The notes: a model not told the origin generated them from the sequence alone. DNA of 64,000 nt from Rahnella woolbedingensis (GCF_003602095.1 NZ_RAHH01000019.1:50220-114219), one strand, 5' to 3'; counted from the stretch's first letter, positions 13,495-23,110 are shown. Numbers and translations: made by a program.

Positions 13495-15273
13495 TTATGC
13501 CTGAACCAAAGGTCCCGGATGGGCTAAGTACTGAGTACGAATGGCATTGGCGGCAAAATAGGCCAGCGCCCCCACCACGCCCGTCGGGTTGTAGGCCAGA
13601 TTCTGCGGAAACGCAGAAGCACCCAGCACAAACAGATTGGGCACATCCCAGCTCTGCAGATATTTGTTCACAACGCTGTTTTTCGGTGAGTCACCCATGA
13701 TCGCGCCGCCGGTGATATGCGTAGACTGGTAAGGTTTCACGTCAAAATGGTCGCCGGGTTTTAGCTGACTGACCGACATACTTTTTGGATTCATCACTTT
13801 GGCGATTTTCTTCATTTCCTGAGTGACGAAATCGGTCATTTTGTATTCGTTATCCTGCCAGTCAAAGGTCATGCGCAGTAAGGGATAGCCATAGCTGTCT
13901 TTATAAGTAGGATCGAGATCGAGGTAACACTGCTTATAGGGCATAACCGATCCTTCGGAACCAATGGACATCGAATGCAGATAATTATCTTTAATGCCCT
14001 GCTTCCAGCCACTGCCCCAGGTCGGGGTGCCTTTAGGTAACGACATTTGCTGGATCGGACGACCACCGGTGCGGACTGCCGAGATGTATGCACCACCGAT
14101 GAAACCGAGTTTGGCGTGATCAAAGTTTTCAGCATTGAAGTCATCGATCACCGTGCCGGCGGCTCCGGCGCCGATAAACGGATTGAACGTTTTACTCTCA
14201 TCATAGAAAAGCGAGATACCACTGTTCATCTGGTAGGCAAAGTTTTTACCCACCACGCCTTCGCCGGTCTTCGGATCATAAGGTGTACCGATTTTCGACA
14301 TCAGCAGCAGGCGGACGTTATGCAGCTGGAAAGCGCTTAAGATCACCAGATCCGCCGTCTGTTCGACTTTCTCACCATAAGCATCAATGTAAGTCACGCC
14401 GGTGGCTTTTTTGCCGGTGGAATCCGTGTTGATACTCACCACTTGTGCGCGCGTTCTGAGTGAGAAGTTCTTCTTCTGATAGAGCGCAGGCAAAATCGTG
14501 CTTTGCGGGGAAGCTTTAGAGTAGTTGTAACAACCAAAACGTTCGCAGAAACCGCAGAAGTTACAGGCACCTAACTGCACGCCATAAAAGTTAGTGTAAG
14601 ATTCTGAAGCGTTAGCCGCCGGGATAGGGAACGGATGGAAGCCGAGTGACTTCGCGGCGTCACCAAACAGTGAGCCCGAATAGAGCTGCGTCAGCGCGGG
14701 CGTCGGATATCCCTGCTGGCGCGGTGCTTCAAACGGATTGCCGCCTTCGATGATCTTGCCCTGAATATTCCCCGCCGTACCGGAAGTCCCGCACAACCGC
14801 TCGAATTTATCGAAGAAGGGTTCCAGCTCATCATAGGTCACCCCATGATCCTGCACGGTCATATCGGCAGGGATAAATTTCTCGCCGTAGCGATCCACCA
14901 CGGTTGAACGCATGGTCAGATCCGCAGGCAGCGCACGCCACTGCATACCATTCCAGTGAACCCCGGCACCACCGACGCCGTTCCCTGGCAGGAATGCACC
15001 GAACTGGCGATAAGGCACGGCGAAATCTGCCGAGGTATGGCGTACGGTAACCGTCTCTTTCGCTGTTTCCTGGAATAACTTCAGGCGGATACCGTAAGTC
15101 AGCTCATCAGCAATACGCGGGTAAGCAAAGTCAGGGTAAGTATCACGCTGCTCGCCACGTTCCAGCGCCAGAACTTCCAGACCTGCCTCCGCCAGTTCCA
15201 TCGCCATAATGGCGCCCGTCCAGCCCAGTCCTACCACCACCACATCAACATGCTTATTCTTTTGAGTACTCAT
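13495..15273 (-). CDS. FAD-dependent GMC-family dehydrogenase subunit (gluconate 2-dehydrogenase type)
   Basis: A 592-residue catalytic flavoprotein. The N-terminal Rossmann fold is seen in VVVGLGWTGAIMAMELAEAG followed by LALERG (residues about 11-40), and GMC-type FAD contacts in FLPGNGVGGAGVHWNG (about 94-109). The C-terminal domain has the GMC His/Asn-type ending (STHITGGAIMGD, then NPTGVVGALAYFAANAI). A Cys cluster, CNFCGFCERFGC (about 236-247), resembles the cluster-binding stretch reported in related FAD glucose dehydrogenases. No signal peptide of its own; likely exported by hitchhiking on the Tat-bearing gamma subunit. The start overlaps the gamma stop (TAATG). It probably oxidises gluconate or a related sugar acid in the periplasm. 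Confidence 0.9.
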   Translation of the reverse strand: MSTQKNKHVDVVVVGLGWTGAIMAMELAEAGLEVLALERGEQRDTYPDFAYPRIADELTYGIRLKLFQETAKETVTVRHTSADFAVPYRQFGAFLPGNGVGGAGVHWNGMQWRALPADLTMRSTVVDRYGEKFIPADMTVQDHGVTYDELEPFFDKFERLCGTSGTAGNIQGKIIEGGNPFEAPRQQGYPTPALTQLYSGSLFGDAAKSLGFHPFPIPAANASESYTNFYGVQLGACNFCGFCERFGCYNYSKASPQSTILPALYQKKNFSLRTRAQVVSINTDSTGKKATGVTYIDAYGEKVEQTADLVILSAFQLHNVRLLLMSKIGTPYDPKTGEGVVGKNFAYQMNSGISLFYDESKTFNPFIGAGAAGTVIDDFNAENFDHAKLGFIGGAYISAVRTGGRPIQQMSLPKGTPTWGSGWKQGIKDNYLHSMSIGSEGSVMPYKQCYLDLDPTYKDSYGYPLLRMTFDWQDNEYKMTDFVTQEMKKIAKVMNPKSMSVSQLKPGDHFDVKPYQSTHITGGAIMGDSPKNSVVNKYLQSWDVPNLFVLGASAFPQNLAYNPTGVVGALAYFAANAIRTQYLAHPGPLVQA

Positions 15274-15995
15274 TACGCATTCCTCTTGCTGGAAATACTG
15301 ACCGGGCCAAGCGGATACGCCTGGTTATGTTTCCCTGCCCAGTCTTTGTAGTCGGCGCGGGCGCCAGGGAAACCAATCAGCTTCCACGATGCAAGACTCT
15401 GGTTGCCACTGTGGATCGGGTCTGACAGATAGCCCTCTTTGGTATTCAGCAGCAGCAGGCTGAAAAATGCATTGCCGGTCAGCTCATCGAATTTGAGATG
15501 GTTAGCTTCGAGGGAGGTCAAAAGGTCGTTTTGCTGAGGTACGGTTAAATCGGCGAATTTCTTCTGAAACTGCTGCTGGCAGTGAGCATCCACGGCTTTG
15601 ATCCCCAGCCGATAGGTGTCACGCGGCGTCAGTTTAGACTGATAACCCAGGGTGGGATCAGCTTCGACGAAGGGGGGATGCATGTACCACAGGCCGCCGT
15701 GGCCGTAGGGCAGCTCCATCTGTTTGTCGATATATTCCGGCACGCCCTGACTGACCGCGCCCGGCCCGTTGGCATCGGTTGGGATCAGACGTTCGCAAGC
15801 GGCCAGCAGAAAACGCCACTCTTCATTATTGAAAAAAATCGGCACGTAGTGCTGGGAAACACCCTCGGCCGCTTTACTGTTTTTTGGGGAAAGCGCCAGC
15901 GCGCCGGTTGAGGCTGTCGCCACCAAAGGGACTAAGGCGAGTGTCTTTTTGAGAAATCCACGTCTCGAGGACGGGATATTATTTTTTTCCGACAT
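15273..15995 (-). CDS. Gluconate 2-dehydrogenase gamma subunit with Tat signal
   Basis: A 240-residue small subunit of the gluconate 2-dehydrogenase subunit 3 family. The N-terminus has a twin-arginine signal (SSRRGFLKKTLALVPLVA, residues 9-26), followed by an Ala-rich cleavage region. The mature part contains the typical EEWRFLLAACERLIPTDANGPGA stretch that marks the family. First gene of the operon; start ATG 15995-15993 with a GAGGA ribosome-binding site. The stop overlaps the start of the flavoprotein by one base. It probably acts as chaperone and Tat escort for the catalytic subunit. Confidence 0.9.
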   Translation of the reverse strand: MSEKNNIPSSRRGFLKKTLALVPLVATASTGALALSPKNSKAAEGVSQHYVPIFFNNEEWRFLLAACERLIPTDANGPGAVSQGVPEYIDKQMELPYGHGGLWYMHPPFVEADPTLGYQSKLTPRDTYRLGIKAVDAHCQQQFQKKFADLTVPQQNDLLTSLEANHLKFDELTGNAFFSLLLLNTKEGYLSDPIHSGNQSLASWKLIGFPGARADYKDWAGKHNQAYPLGPVSISSKRNA

Positions 15996-16289
15996 AGGTG
16001 ATCCTCACACTAATCATTAACAATCAATAAACAATTTCGCTTAAAATAATAGGGTTTTGTATATAGATTGTTAACCAGGGTTAGGTTGCAAATGATTACA
16101 AAATGCCCGGTCTTTATTTGCCGAAAAAATATTCTACTGCCATACAAGAATAACCACAGGCCAAGGAGGGTTTAAAAAGCAAGCGGCAGAATAAAAGGAA
16201 AGGGAGAGGCGAAAAAAGAGGGAATCAGACTTGCGGATAAATTGTGCTATTTTTTCAAAAGGCAGCAAAAAAACCCTATTTATTAAGAA
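15996..16289. promoter_or_regulatory. AT-rich promoter region upstream of the dehydrogenase operon
   Basis: A gap of about 290 bp with no gene. On the minus strand TTAACA (16074-16069) and TATTAT (16051-16046) are 17 bp apart, a plausible sigma-70 promoter about 50 bp before the gamma subunit start. The remainder is A/T- and purine-rich with no clear operator recognised. Confidence 0.5.
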
Positions 16290-16319
16290 AATGCCCGAAG
16301 TGTTGTGCTTCGGGCATTA
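16290..16319 (-). terminator. Terminator after the chemoreceptor gene
   Basis: Perfect stem AATGCCCGAAG / CTTCGGGCATT with a 7-8 base loop, followed on the minus strand by TTTCTTAATAAATA. It lies directly after the stop of the MCP gene. Confidence 0.8.
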
Positions 16320-16344
16320 GGTTTCAGTACGCTATAACCACTTC

Positions 16345-18240
16345 TCAGAGCTTAAAGCCAGCGACCACAGTTTCCAGCTGCACGGTCTGATCCTGCATCG
16401 CCTGCGCGGCGGCAGAAACCTGTTCGACCAGCGCGGCGTTCTGCTGCGTGGCGTTATCGAGCTGCGTAATGGCGACGTTAACCTGCTCGATGCCCAGACT
16501 TTGCTCCTGACTGGAAGACATAATTTCGTTCATCAGCGTCGCCACGTTATTCACGCCGCCCATGACTTCATCCATGGTCGTCCCCGCCGTCGCCACCAGA
16601 TTGCTGCCGGTGGAAATATCCGCCACCGAATCTTCAATCAGCTTTTTGATTTCACGCGCAGAGGTCGCCGAACGTTGCGCCAGACTGCGCACCTCGGAAG
16701 CTACCACCGCAAAGCCGCGCCCCTGTTCACCGGCACGTGCTGCTTCAACCGCCGCATTCAGCGCCAGAATGTTGGTCTGGAAGGCGATGCCATCGATCAC
16801 ACTGATGATATCGACGATTTTGTGTGAGGAACGGGTGATCGACCCCATCGTCTCGACCACCTGTTTCACCACTTCGGAGCCTCTTTCCGCTACTGCCGAT
16901 GCATCACGCGCCAGCTGATTAGCGCCCTCCGCATTGGCGGCGTTCTGTTTCACGGTGCTGGTCAGCTGTTCCATTGAGGCTGCCGTTTCAACAATCGAGC
17001 TGGCCTGTTCTTCAGTTCGCGCGGATAAGTCGAGATTACCGCTGGCAATCTGGCGCGACGCCGAGGTGATCGCCAGACTGCTGTCACCGACCTGACGCAG
17101 AATCGATTGCAGGAAAGACAGGAAGCTGTTGAAACTCTGGTTGATCTGATTGAACTCCGGGCTGCGGCTTTCCGGTAAACGCTGGGTTAAATCTGCACCA
17201 CCCGCAGAAAGCTGAGCGATATTTTTGTTCAGCGCGCCGAGCTGGCGCATAAACACTTTAATCGCCGCAATCAGCACAATCAGCAGCAGTAAGACCATCG
17301 GGATTTGCACCAGGCCAAGGCTTGCCAGAATACTGTGGCTGCGCGCCAGCAGCTGACGAGTTGGCATGTCGGTGGCGATATACCACGGCCCCTGAATGTT
17401 ACTCATGAACATCGTATGCGAGGTGCCGTCGCTGTCGTAATCAGCGACCAGGCTTGACTGGTCGTTGATCTGATCCAGACTTTTGCGGATTTGCATCGCC
17501 AGCGGTGAGCCTTCGCCCAGAGACGCCAGCTTCGGCAATTTTTCATCCGTGGAATGGCTGGTACCCACGATGGTGCCGTCTTTCTCGACGATATAAATCG
17601 TCGCGTGAACCTTTTTCTCCATTTCCGTCACCAGCTGGTTAAAGAAACCTAGCGTCACGTCGATGGTGGCCACACCCCACTGTTTGTCGCCTTTATAAAT
17701 CGGCATGGCGCAGTTGGTGCGCGGTTGGGTGCTGGCGTCATCGAAATAGGCAGGAGCCCAGACGCACTGACCTTTTTCACCTTTGGAAGCTGCGAGATAC
17801 CAGGACTGATCGAAATAGTTTGGCGAGTCTGCGCTGTTCCAGAAAGTATTCACCGTCAGCTGATTATTACTATTACGGGCAAAGAAGGTGCTGAATTTGA
17901 TTTTTGCCGGGTCGCGCTGGTTTGGCAGCGGCCAGATGCCACCACCAAACACGGCGGCGTCCCCGTACTGATCGACCAGCGCAGGCAGCAACCGGTCGAT
18001 ACTGTCACTGTCCATTTGTGCGACAGTCTGGGTGATTGTGCGTACCTGAGACTCAACTTTGTTCAGACGATCGTTAATAGCGACCGCCACATCATCTACC
18101 TGATTAGCCACCAGATTACTTTCTGTTTGTTTCAGCTGAGGAGCAATAAAGACCTGGATCACGATGAGCGTAACGATGACCAGCACAATAAAAAACAAGC
18201 TGATCAATGCGATAAAGCGGGATTGCGTTGTTTTTAACAT
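16345..18240 (-). CDS. Methyl-accepting chemotaxis protein with periplasmic Cache sensor
   Basis: A 631-residue chemoreceptor: TM1 (about 9-31), a periplasmic domain of about 260 residues with double-Cache-like features ([17 protein letters not shown] near 140-157, [12 protein letters not shown] near 187-198), TM2 (about 295-317), HAMP, and a cytoplasmic signalling domain with the invariant hairpin [20 protein letters not shown] (about 500-519). The C-terminus (TVVAGFKL) lacks the NWETF-type CheR/CheB tether. The start at 18240 gives [15 protein letters not shown]; the upstream ATG at 18294 has no ribosome-binding site and would place a charged leader before TM1. It is next to the dehydrogenase operon in the same orientation but behind its own terminator. 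The ligand is unknown. Confidence 0.92.
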   Translation of the reverse strand: MLKTTQSRFIALISLFFIVLVIVTLIVIQVFIAPQLKQTESNLVANQVDDVAVAINDRLNKVESQVRTITQTVAQMDSDSIDRLLPALVDQYGDAAVFGGGIWPLPNQRDPAKIKFSTFFARNSNNQLTVNTFWNSADSPNYFDQSWYLAASKGEKGQCVWAPAYFDDASTQPRTNCAMPIYKGDKQWGVATIDVTLGFFNQLVTEMEKKVHATIYIVEKDGTIVGTSHSTDEKLPKLASLGEGSPLAMQIRKSLDQINDQSSLVADYDSDGTSHTMFMSNIQGPWYIATDMPTRQLLARSHSILASLGLVQIPMVLLLLIVLIAAIKVFMRQLGALNKNIAQLSAGGADLTQRLPESRSPEFNQINQSFNSFLSFLQSILRQVGDSSLAITSASRQIASGNLDLSARTEEQASSIVETAASMEQLTSTVKQNAANAEGANQLARDASAVAERGSEVVKQVVETMGSITRSSHKIVDIISVIDGIAFQTNILALNAAVEAARAGEQGRGFAVVASEVRSLAQRSATSAREIKKLIEDSVADISTGSNLVATAGTTMDEVMGGVNNVATLMNEIMSSSQEQSLGIEQVNVAITQLDNATQQNAALVEQVSAAAQAMQDQTVQLETVVAGFKL

Positions 18241-18563
18241 TTTAGGGTACTCACAGGCAAAGCAGCGAGATCGCTGCTTAACTAGTAACGGCATTATCTG
18301 ACGTTTCTTTATGTTGCTATAGTAGATATATCTGGTGTCAGGATCGTATGGGTGAAAATCCAGAACATCATTCCAGCGCGTTCTCCTCTCAATAAGCGTT
18401 TAAATACGTGATTAATTTCACTTTTCGGTGATGGAAAACTGTCTGAAAAGAGAAGGAAGTGTGCGCCAATGCGGGTTTTAAGCGGTTTTTAATGATTTCT
18501 CTTAATGTTATTCTTTACGAGAACAGAGAAAATACGGTCGAACCATTAATCATGGAGTGAACA
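18241..18563. other. Intergenic region between chemoreceptor and yieE
   Basis: About 320 bp between divergent genes. It presumably holds both promoters, but I see no near-consensus pair I would defend, no repeat and no open frame worth calling. A GGAG ribosome-binding site precedes yieE. Confidence 0.5.
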
Positions 18564-19289
18564 ATGGCGTGCCATTTTGCAAGATGGGCAATGACGGATG
18601 CAGAACCGGATACACACCGGTTGCCCAGAGAGATCGTATTATCCGCAAGACACCTTTCCGAAAAACAGCGCAGGCGTTTCCTGAATGGCCGCGTTCTGCT
18701 GGCAGAAATGATTTTCTACCTGTACGGAATTGCTGAACTTCCTCACATCATCACACTGGCCAGCGGTCGCCCGAGTTTTGAATCCTCCGATCTCCCTGAT
18801 TTCAGCCTGGCGTATGCCGGGAGCACCGTCGGCGTGTTAATCAGCAGCGAAGGAAAAGTCGGTCTCGACCTCGAAATTATTCATGCCCGCAGTGCGCTGG
18901 TGAATCCGCAACAGCAGTTACAACTTTCCGCAGTGGAAAAAACCTGGATTGCCATGCAATCGGATCCGGTGGAATCCTCGCTGCAACTGTGGTGTATCCG
19001 CCAGAGCATGCTGAAGATGTCCGGCCTTAACGATCAGAGCCCGCTGACGCTCAGCCTGAATCCGGCTTCTGGCCGTTTGCGATCTACCGTGACTCCGGAG
19101 GCGCAGGTGATGAGTGACATTGAAGGGTCGATTACCTGGTCCTGCGCGCAATCGCCCTCGATCATCCGGTTGCAGTGCTGGCGCTATGAACCCGAAAACG
19201 GCTTTACCCGCACGCAAACCCTCTCCACAGACCAGCAATCCGAATCACCGCACTTTATGAAATTCATCAGCCTGCCGCCCGCTAAATAA
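18564..19289 (+). CDS. yieE: 4'-phosphopantetheinyl transferase superfamily protein YieE
   Basis: A 241-residue Sfp/AcpT-type phosphopantetheinyl transferase that would attach 4'-phosphopantetheine from CoA to a carrier-protein Ser. The magnesium-binding motif VGLDLEI is near residues 96-102, and the second catalytic block is LWCIRQSMLKMSG near 146-158, where W-x-x-R/K replaces the commoner WTRKEA form. Further down lies an ordinary variable C-terminal region. Position immediately upstream of chrR, as E. coli yieE-chrR, supports the symbol. The partner carrier protein is unknown and no fatty-acid or peptide synthase gene is nearby. Confidence 0.85.
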   Translation: MACHFARWAMTDAEPDTHRLPREIVLSARHLSEKQRRRFLNGRVLLAEMIFYLYGIAELPHIITLASGRPSFESSDLPDFSLAYAGSTVGVLISSEGKVGLDLEIIHARSALVNPQQQLQLSAVEKTWIAMQSDPVESSLQLWCIRQSMLKMSGLNDQSPLTLSLNPASGRLRSTVTPEAQVMSDIEGSITWSCAQSPSIIRLQCWRYEPENGFTRTQTLSTDQQSESPHFMKFISLPPAK

Positions 19290-19379
19290 AACTTCACGTT
19301 TGTTTTCCTCCGCCGTGTCGATTTTCGTTTATGGTTACAGGCAGCCCTTTCGGAAAATCATCCATAACAGGAGTTAGCC

Positions 19380-19949
19380 ATGTCAGTTACACCACTGAAG
19401 TTTGTCACACTGTTAGGTAGTCTTCGTAAAGCGTCTTACAACGCCATGGTGGCGCGTACCTTGCCGAATGTCGCCCCTGAAGGCATCACGATTGAAGCGT
19501 TGCCGTCCATGGGTACTGTCCCGCTCTATGATGCGGATATTCAGCAAGAAGAGGGCTTTCCGGCGGATATAGAAGCCATTGCGGAACAAATTCGTCAGGC
19601 TGATGGCGTCATTATCGTCACGCCGGAATATAACTATTCCGTGCCGGGTGGCCTGAAAAATGCCATCGACTGGATTTCCCGCCTGCCAAACCAACCGCTG
19701 GCCGGTAAGCCTGTGCTCATCCAGACCAGTTCAATGGGACCGGTCGGTGGCGCACGGTGCCAGTATCACCTGCGCCAGATTCTGGTTTTCCTCGATGCTA
19801 TGGTCATGAACAAACCTGAATTCATGGGTGGCGTCATTCAGAGCAAAGTAGATGAGCAGACGGGCGAAGTGGTGGATCAGGGCACGCTGGACTTCCTGCG
19901 CGGCCAACTGACCGCGTTTGCCGACTATACCCGTCGCGTCAGCAAATAA
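19380..19949 (+). CDS. chrR: NADPH-dependent FMN reductase ChrR (YieF)
   Basis: A 189-residue flavodoxin-fold quinone/chromate reductase. The FMN-phosphate loop LGSLRKASYN is at residues 12-21, and the PEYNYSVPGGLKNAIDW signature is near 81-97. The family reduces quinones by two electrons and, incidentally, chromate and uranyl, and protects against oxidative stress. 90 bp downstream of yieE in the same direction, ribosome-binding site AGGAG before the ATG; followed by a terminator. Confidence 0.95.
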   Translation: MSVTPLKFVTLLGSLRKASYNAMVARTLPNVAPEGITIEALPSMGTVPLYDADIQQEEGFPADIEAIAEQIRQADGVIIVTPEYNYSVPGGLKNAIDWISRLPNQPLAGKPVLIQTSSMGPVGGARCQYHLRQILVFLDAMVMNKPEFMGGVIQSKVDEQTGEVVDQGTLDFLRGQLTAFADYTRRVSK

Positions 19950-19970
19950 TTCCGGTCATCAGAAATGCAA

Positions 19971-19998
19971 ACAGCCCGCAAATACGGGCTGTCTTTTT
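19971..19998 (+). terminator. Terminator after chrR
   Basis: Stem ACAGCCCG / CGGGCTGT with loop CAAATA, followed by CTTTTT. Confidence 0.85.
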
Positions 19999-20024
19999 AT
20001 CGGCGTTAAGCAGACGTCAGCGTA

Positions 20025-21362
20025 TTAATGCCCGTCTACAAACGCGATTTTCAGCACGAACAGCAGCGCGACTACCACCACGCACGGGCTGATTTCTCTC
20101 CAGCGGCCGGTGCCCAGTTTCATCACCACGTAAGAGATGAAGCCCAGCGCGATACCTTCAGTGATCGAGAAGCTGAACGGCATCATCACCGCGGTCACGA
20201 ACGCCGGAACTGCTTCGGTCAGATCATCCCATGAAACGCGTGCCAAACTGGAAGTCATCAGTACGCCGACATAAATCAGCGCACCGGCTGCTGCGTATTC
20301 CGGCACCATGCCCGCCAGCGGGGAAATGAAGATAACCAGCAGGAACAGTAAACCGGTAACGACTGCTGTCAGACCGGTACGGCCACCAACGGAAACGCCG
20401 GAGGTGCTTTCAATATAAGCGCCGACGGAAGAGGTTCCGATAAATGCGCCCGCGACAGATGAAATACTGTCTACGTACAGCGCCTGTTTCATCTGCGGGA
20501 ATTTACCTTTTTCATCCGCCAGACCCGCTTTGTCGGTCACGCCGATCAACGTACCGGAGGAGTCAAACAGGTTTACCAGCATGAAGGAGAAAATGACTCC
20601 CGCCAGACTAATATTCAGCGCGCCTTTCAGATCCACCTGACCGACAACCGTGGTGATGCTCGGCGGCATCGACCAGAAGCCGGTGTAATGCACGTCACCA
20701 ATCATCATGCCAATCCCGGTGGTGACAACAATCGACACCAGCACTGAGGCATGGAAGTTACGCGACGCCAGAACGGCGATAATGAAGAAACCGAGCACGC
20801 CCAGCAGCACGTTGTGCGAGGTCAGATTGCCGATGGTCACGATAGTGTCCGGGTTCGGCACGATGATGCCGGCGTTTTTCAGCCCCATCATGCCAATAAA
20901 CAGCCCGATACCGGCGGTGATCCCCACGCGCAGGCTGACCGGAATGTTGGCAATCATCCAGTAACGGATGCGGAAAATGGTCAGCAGCAGCAAACCGACT
21001 GCGCCCCAGAAAATCGCGCCCATCCCGACCTGCCAGGAAACGCCCATCGCGCCCACGACGACAAAAGCAAAGAACGCATTCAGACCCATCGCCGGTGCCA
21101 GAGCGACCGGAAGGTTGGCGATAACGCCCATCAGGATGCTGCCGAACGCGGCAATCAGACAGGTGGTCACAAAGACGGCCTGTTTATCCATGCCCGCGAC
21201 ACCCAGAATTTGCGGGTTCACGAAAACGATGTAGACCATGGTCAGGAAGGTGGTTAAACCGGCGATAGTTTCGGTGCGTACGGTGGTGCCGTGCTGAGTC
21301 AGTTTAAACAGACGTTCAGCCAGACCTTTACCCGCAGTCGCATTGCTCTGTGGTGTGCTCAT
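20025..21362 (-). CDS. adeP: Adenine permease (NCS2/AzgA-like family)
   Basis: A 445-residue integral membrane proton-coupled purine permease with about 12-14 hydrophobic segments. Characteristic stretches are GLTTFLTMVYIVFVNPQILG (about 35-54), ALAPAMGLNAFFAFVVV (about 86-102) and LFDSSGTLIGVTDKAGL (about 264-280). It matches E. coli AdeP (YieG), a high-affinity adenine transporter, in sequence and in location between chrR and yieH. Convergent with chrR and divergent from yieH, with a 150-bp promoter gap. Confidence 0.95.
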   Translation of the reverse strand: MSTPQSNATAGKGLAERLFKLTQHGTTVRTETIAGLTTFLTMVYIVFVNPQILGVAGMDKQAVFVTTCLIAAFGSILMGVIANLPVALAPAMGLNAFFAFVVVGAMGVSWQVGMGAIFWGAVGLLLLTIFRIRYWMIANIPVSLRVGITAGIGLFIGMMGLKNAGIIVPNPDTIVTIGNLTSHNVLLGVLGFFIIAVLASRNFHASVLVSIVVTTGIGMMIGDVHYTGFWSMPPSITTVVGQVDLKGALNISLAGVIFSFMLVNLFDSSGTLIGVTDKAGLADEKGKFPQMKQALYVDSISSVAGAFIGTSSVGAYIESTSGVSVGGRTGLTAVVTGLLFLLVIFISPLAGMVPEYAAAGALIYVGVLMTSSLARVSWDDLTEAVPAFVTAVMMPFSFSITEGIALGFISYVVMKLGTGRWREISPCVVVVALLFVLKIAFVDGH

Positions 21363-21514
21363 TGGTGAGTTCCAAAATGGGGGGAAAACAATCGGGGGGT
21401 ATCCTAAGGATTTTAGCTCAAAAGCGCCAGCACTGGATGTATGGGATTAAATCTATCGTTCGGGTACAGTGCCATAATGCACGTCAATAGATGAAACACT
21501 CACAGGGAGAAAGT

Positions 21515-22180
21515 ATGTCACAAGTTAAATGTGTCTTTTTTGATTGCGACGGTACGCTGGTGGACAGTGAATTGTTGTGCTGCGAAGCCTATGTCGAGAT
21601 GTTTGCGCATTTTGGTGTGACGGTTTCTTTCGACGAAATGTACAAGAAATATAAAGGCGTGAAGCTTTATGAAATCGTCGCGATCGTCAATAAAGAGCAC
21701 GGTATCGACGTGCCGAAAGAAGAAATGGAAGTGGTATTCCGCCAGCACGTCGCGCGTCTTTTCGACAGTAAACTTGAGCCGATTGACGGTGCACGCGAGC
21801 TGCTGGAGCAAATCACCGTGCCGATGTGCGTCGTCTCCAACGGCCCGGTCACCAAAATGCAGCACTCTCTCGGCCTGACCGGTTTACTGTCTTTCATGGG
21901 TGACAAATTATTCAGCGGCTATGATTTACAGCGCTGGAAGCCCGATCCGGCTGTCCTGTATAAAGCCGCCGATGTCATGAACGTGCCGGTAGAAAATTGC
22001 ATTCTGGTGGAAGATTCGGTCGCTGGCGCGCAGGCCGGGATCACCGCCGGGATCCCTGTATTTTATTACTGCGCAGACCCGCATAACCCGCCGCTCGATC
22101 ATCCGCTGGTCACGACGTTCCACGACATGCGTGAGCTGCCGGAGATCTGGCGCCAGATGGGGTATCAGATTACTCGCTGA
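21515..22180 (+). CDS. yieH: 6-phosphogluconate phosphatase YieH (HAD family)
   Basis: A 221-residue HAD phosphatase with a cap domain. Motif I is FFDCDGTLVDSE (residues about 8-19), motif II is VVSNGP (about 107), and motif III/IV is RWKPDPA with LVEDSVAGAQAG (about 145-180). E. coli YieH acts on 6-phosphogluconate and purines/pyridoxal phosphate. The start at 21515 is preferred over the in-frame ATG at 21491 because AGGGAGA precedes it and the N-terminus then aligns with E. coli. The 3' end overlaps the convergent dehydratase gene by 11 bp. Confidence 0.92.
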   Translation: MSQVKCVFFDCDGTLVDSELLCCEAYVEMFAHFGVTVSFDEMYKKYKGVKLYEIVAIVNKEHGIDVPKEEMEVVFRQHVARLFDSKLEPIDGARELLEQITVPMCVVSNGPVTKMQHSLGLTGLLSFMGDKLFSGYDLQRWKPDPAVLYKAADVMNVPVENCILVEDSVAGAQAGITAGIPVFYYCADPHNPPLDHPLVTTFHDMRELPEIWRQMGYQITR

Positions 22181-23000
22181 GAGATTTTTCGTAAGCCTGC
22201 ATCCGCTTCTCGAGTTCGCTTAAGGATCGCAGGCCATCCGCCAGCGGCAGGGTTTTATCATTGAAGATTTCCAGCGACCACGGGCCGGTAAAGCCTTTTC
22301 GGTTCAGCGTACTGACGAAATCCACCAGCGGTAAATCACCCTGCCCCGGATAACAGCGGTAACTGCGGCTCCATTGCTGCACGTTCATGTCTTTGTACGG
22401 CGCATCAGCCAGTTGCAGGAAGCTGATTTTATCCAGCGGCACTTCGTCCAGCCGGTCAAGATTGTCGCCCGTGGCGAGAATATGGAAACTGTCGAGCACA
22501 ATGCCCAGCGCCGGATGATTGACTTCGCGTACGCGATCCCACGCGTGCCGGTAACGGTTGATGTGTTTACCCCACGCCAGCGCTTCAAAGCCGATGCGGA
22601 CATCATACGGCTCCGCCATTTCGGCCAGCGCCGCGAGATCTGCAATCTGCACATCACGTTCAGACGAGCTTTCGGGGTCAGTGTTGCTGCATACCAGTAA
22701 ATGATTGCAGCCCAGTTCACGCATCAGGTCAAACTGACGGCGCGCGCTGGCCAGTTTTTCGATGCGTTTTTCTGCCGGAACGCCTTCGAAATCACGGAAA
22801 GGTTGCAGCAGGAAAATACGCAGGCCAAGGGAATCGGCAAGGTTACGGATAGCCGCTGGTTTGATCGGGCTTTTAAGCAAATCGTCTTCGAATATTTCCA
22901 CGCCATCAAATCCCGCAGCAGCAATCGCCGTGAGTTTTTCAGGCAAGGTTCCCGGGACTGAAACTGTCGCAATCGAACGTAAACGGGGGGTTGCAGGCAA
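22170..23000 (-). CDS. Probable 3-dehydroshikimate dehydratase (QuiC-like, xylose-isomerase-like TIM barrel)
   Basis: A 276-residue protein of the sugar phosphate isomerase/epimerase fold. The N-terminus (SIATVSVPGTLPEKLTAIA then GFDGVEIFEDD) and the RGYPGQG-type block YRCYPGQGDLP strongly resemble bacterial 3-dehydroshikimate dehydratases, which convert 3-dehydroshikimate to protocatechuate. Candidate metal ligands Glu139, Asp170, Gln196 and Glu244 are spaced as in QuiC. There is no C-terminal dioxygenase-like fusion, so it is the single-domain form. The start is TTG at 23000 with AAGGA eight bases upstream. Divergent from a TetR-type gene, likely its regulator. The substrate is inferred; other isomerase-fold activities are possible. 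Confidence 0.75.
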   Translation of the reverse strand: MPATPRLRSIATVSVPGTLPEKLTAIAAAGFDGVEIFEDDLLKSPIKPAAIRNLADSLGLRIFLLQPFRDFEGVPAEKRIEKLASARRQFDLMRELGCNHLLVCSNTDPESSSERDVQIADLAALAEMAEPYDVRIGFEALAWGKHINRYRHAWDRVREVNHPALGIVLDSFHILATGDNLDRLDEVPLDKISFLQLADAPYKDMNVQQWSRSYRCYPGQGDLPLVDFVSTLNRKGFTGPWSLEIFNDKTLPLADGLRSLSELEKRMQAYEKSLSE

Positions 23001-23110
23001 AATAGCGTCCTTTTAGTCAGGCTTCGATACTTACAGTAGTGGACCCTCACGCCACGTTCGTCAAGTGCAGCGAAGTAGTATGAACGCACAGATTGTAACT
23101 GAGCGAAGCA

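Noticed and set aside
18241..18294. Upstream ATG for the chemoreceptor
   Set aside because: No ribosome-binding site; adds a Cys/Arg-rich leader before TM1 that the family lacks.
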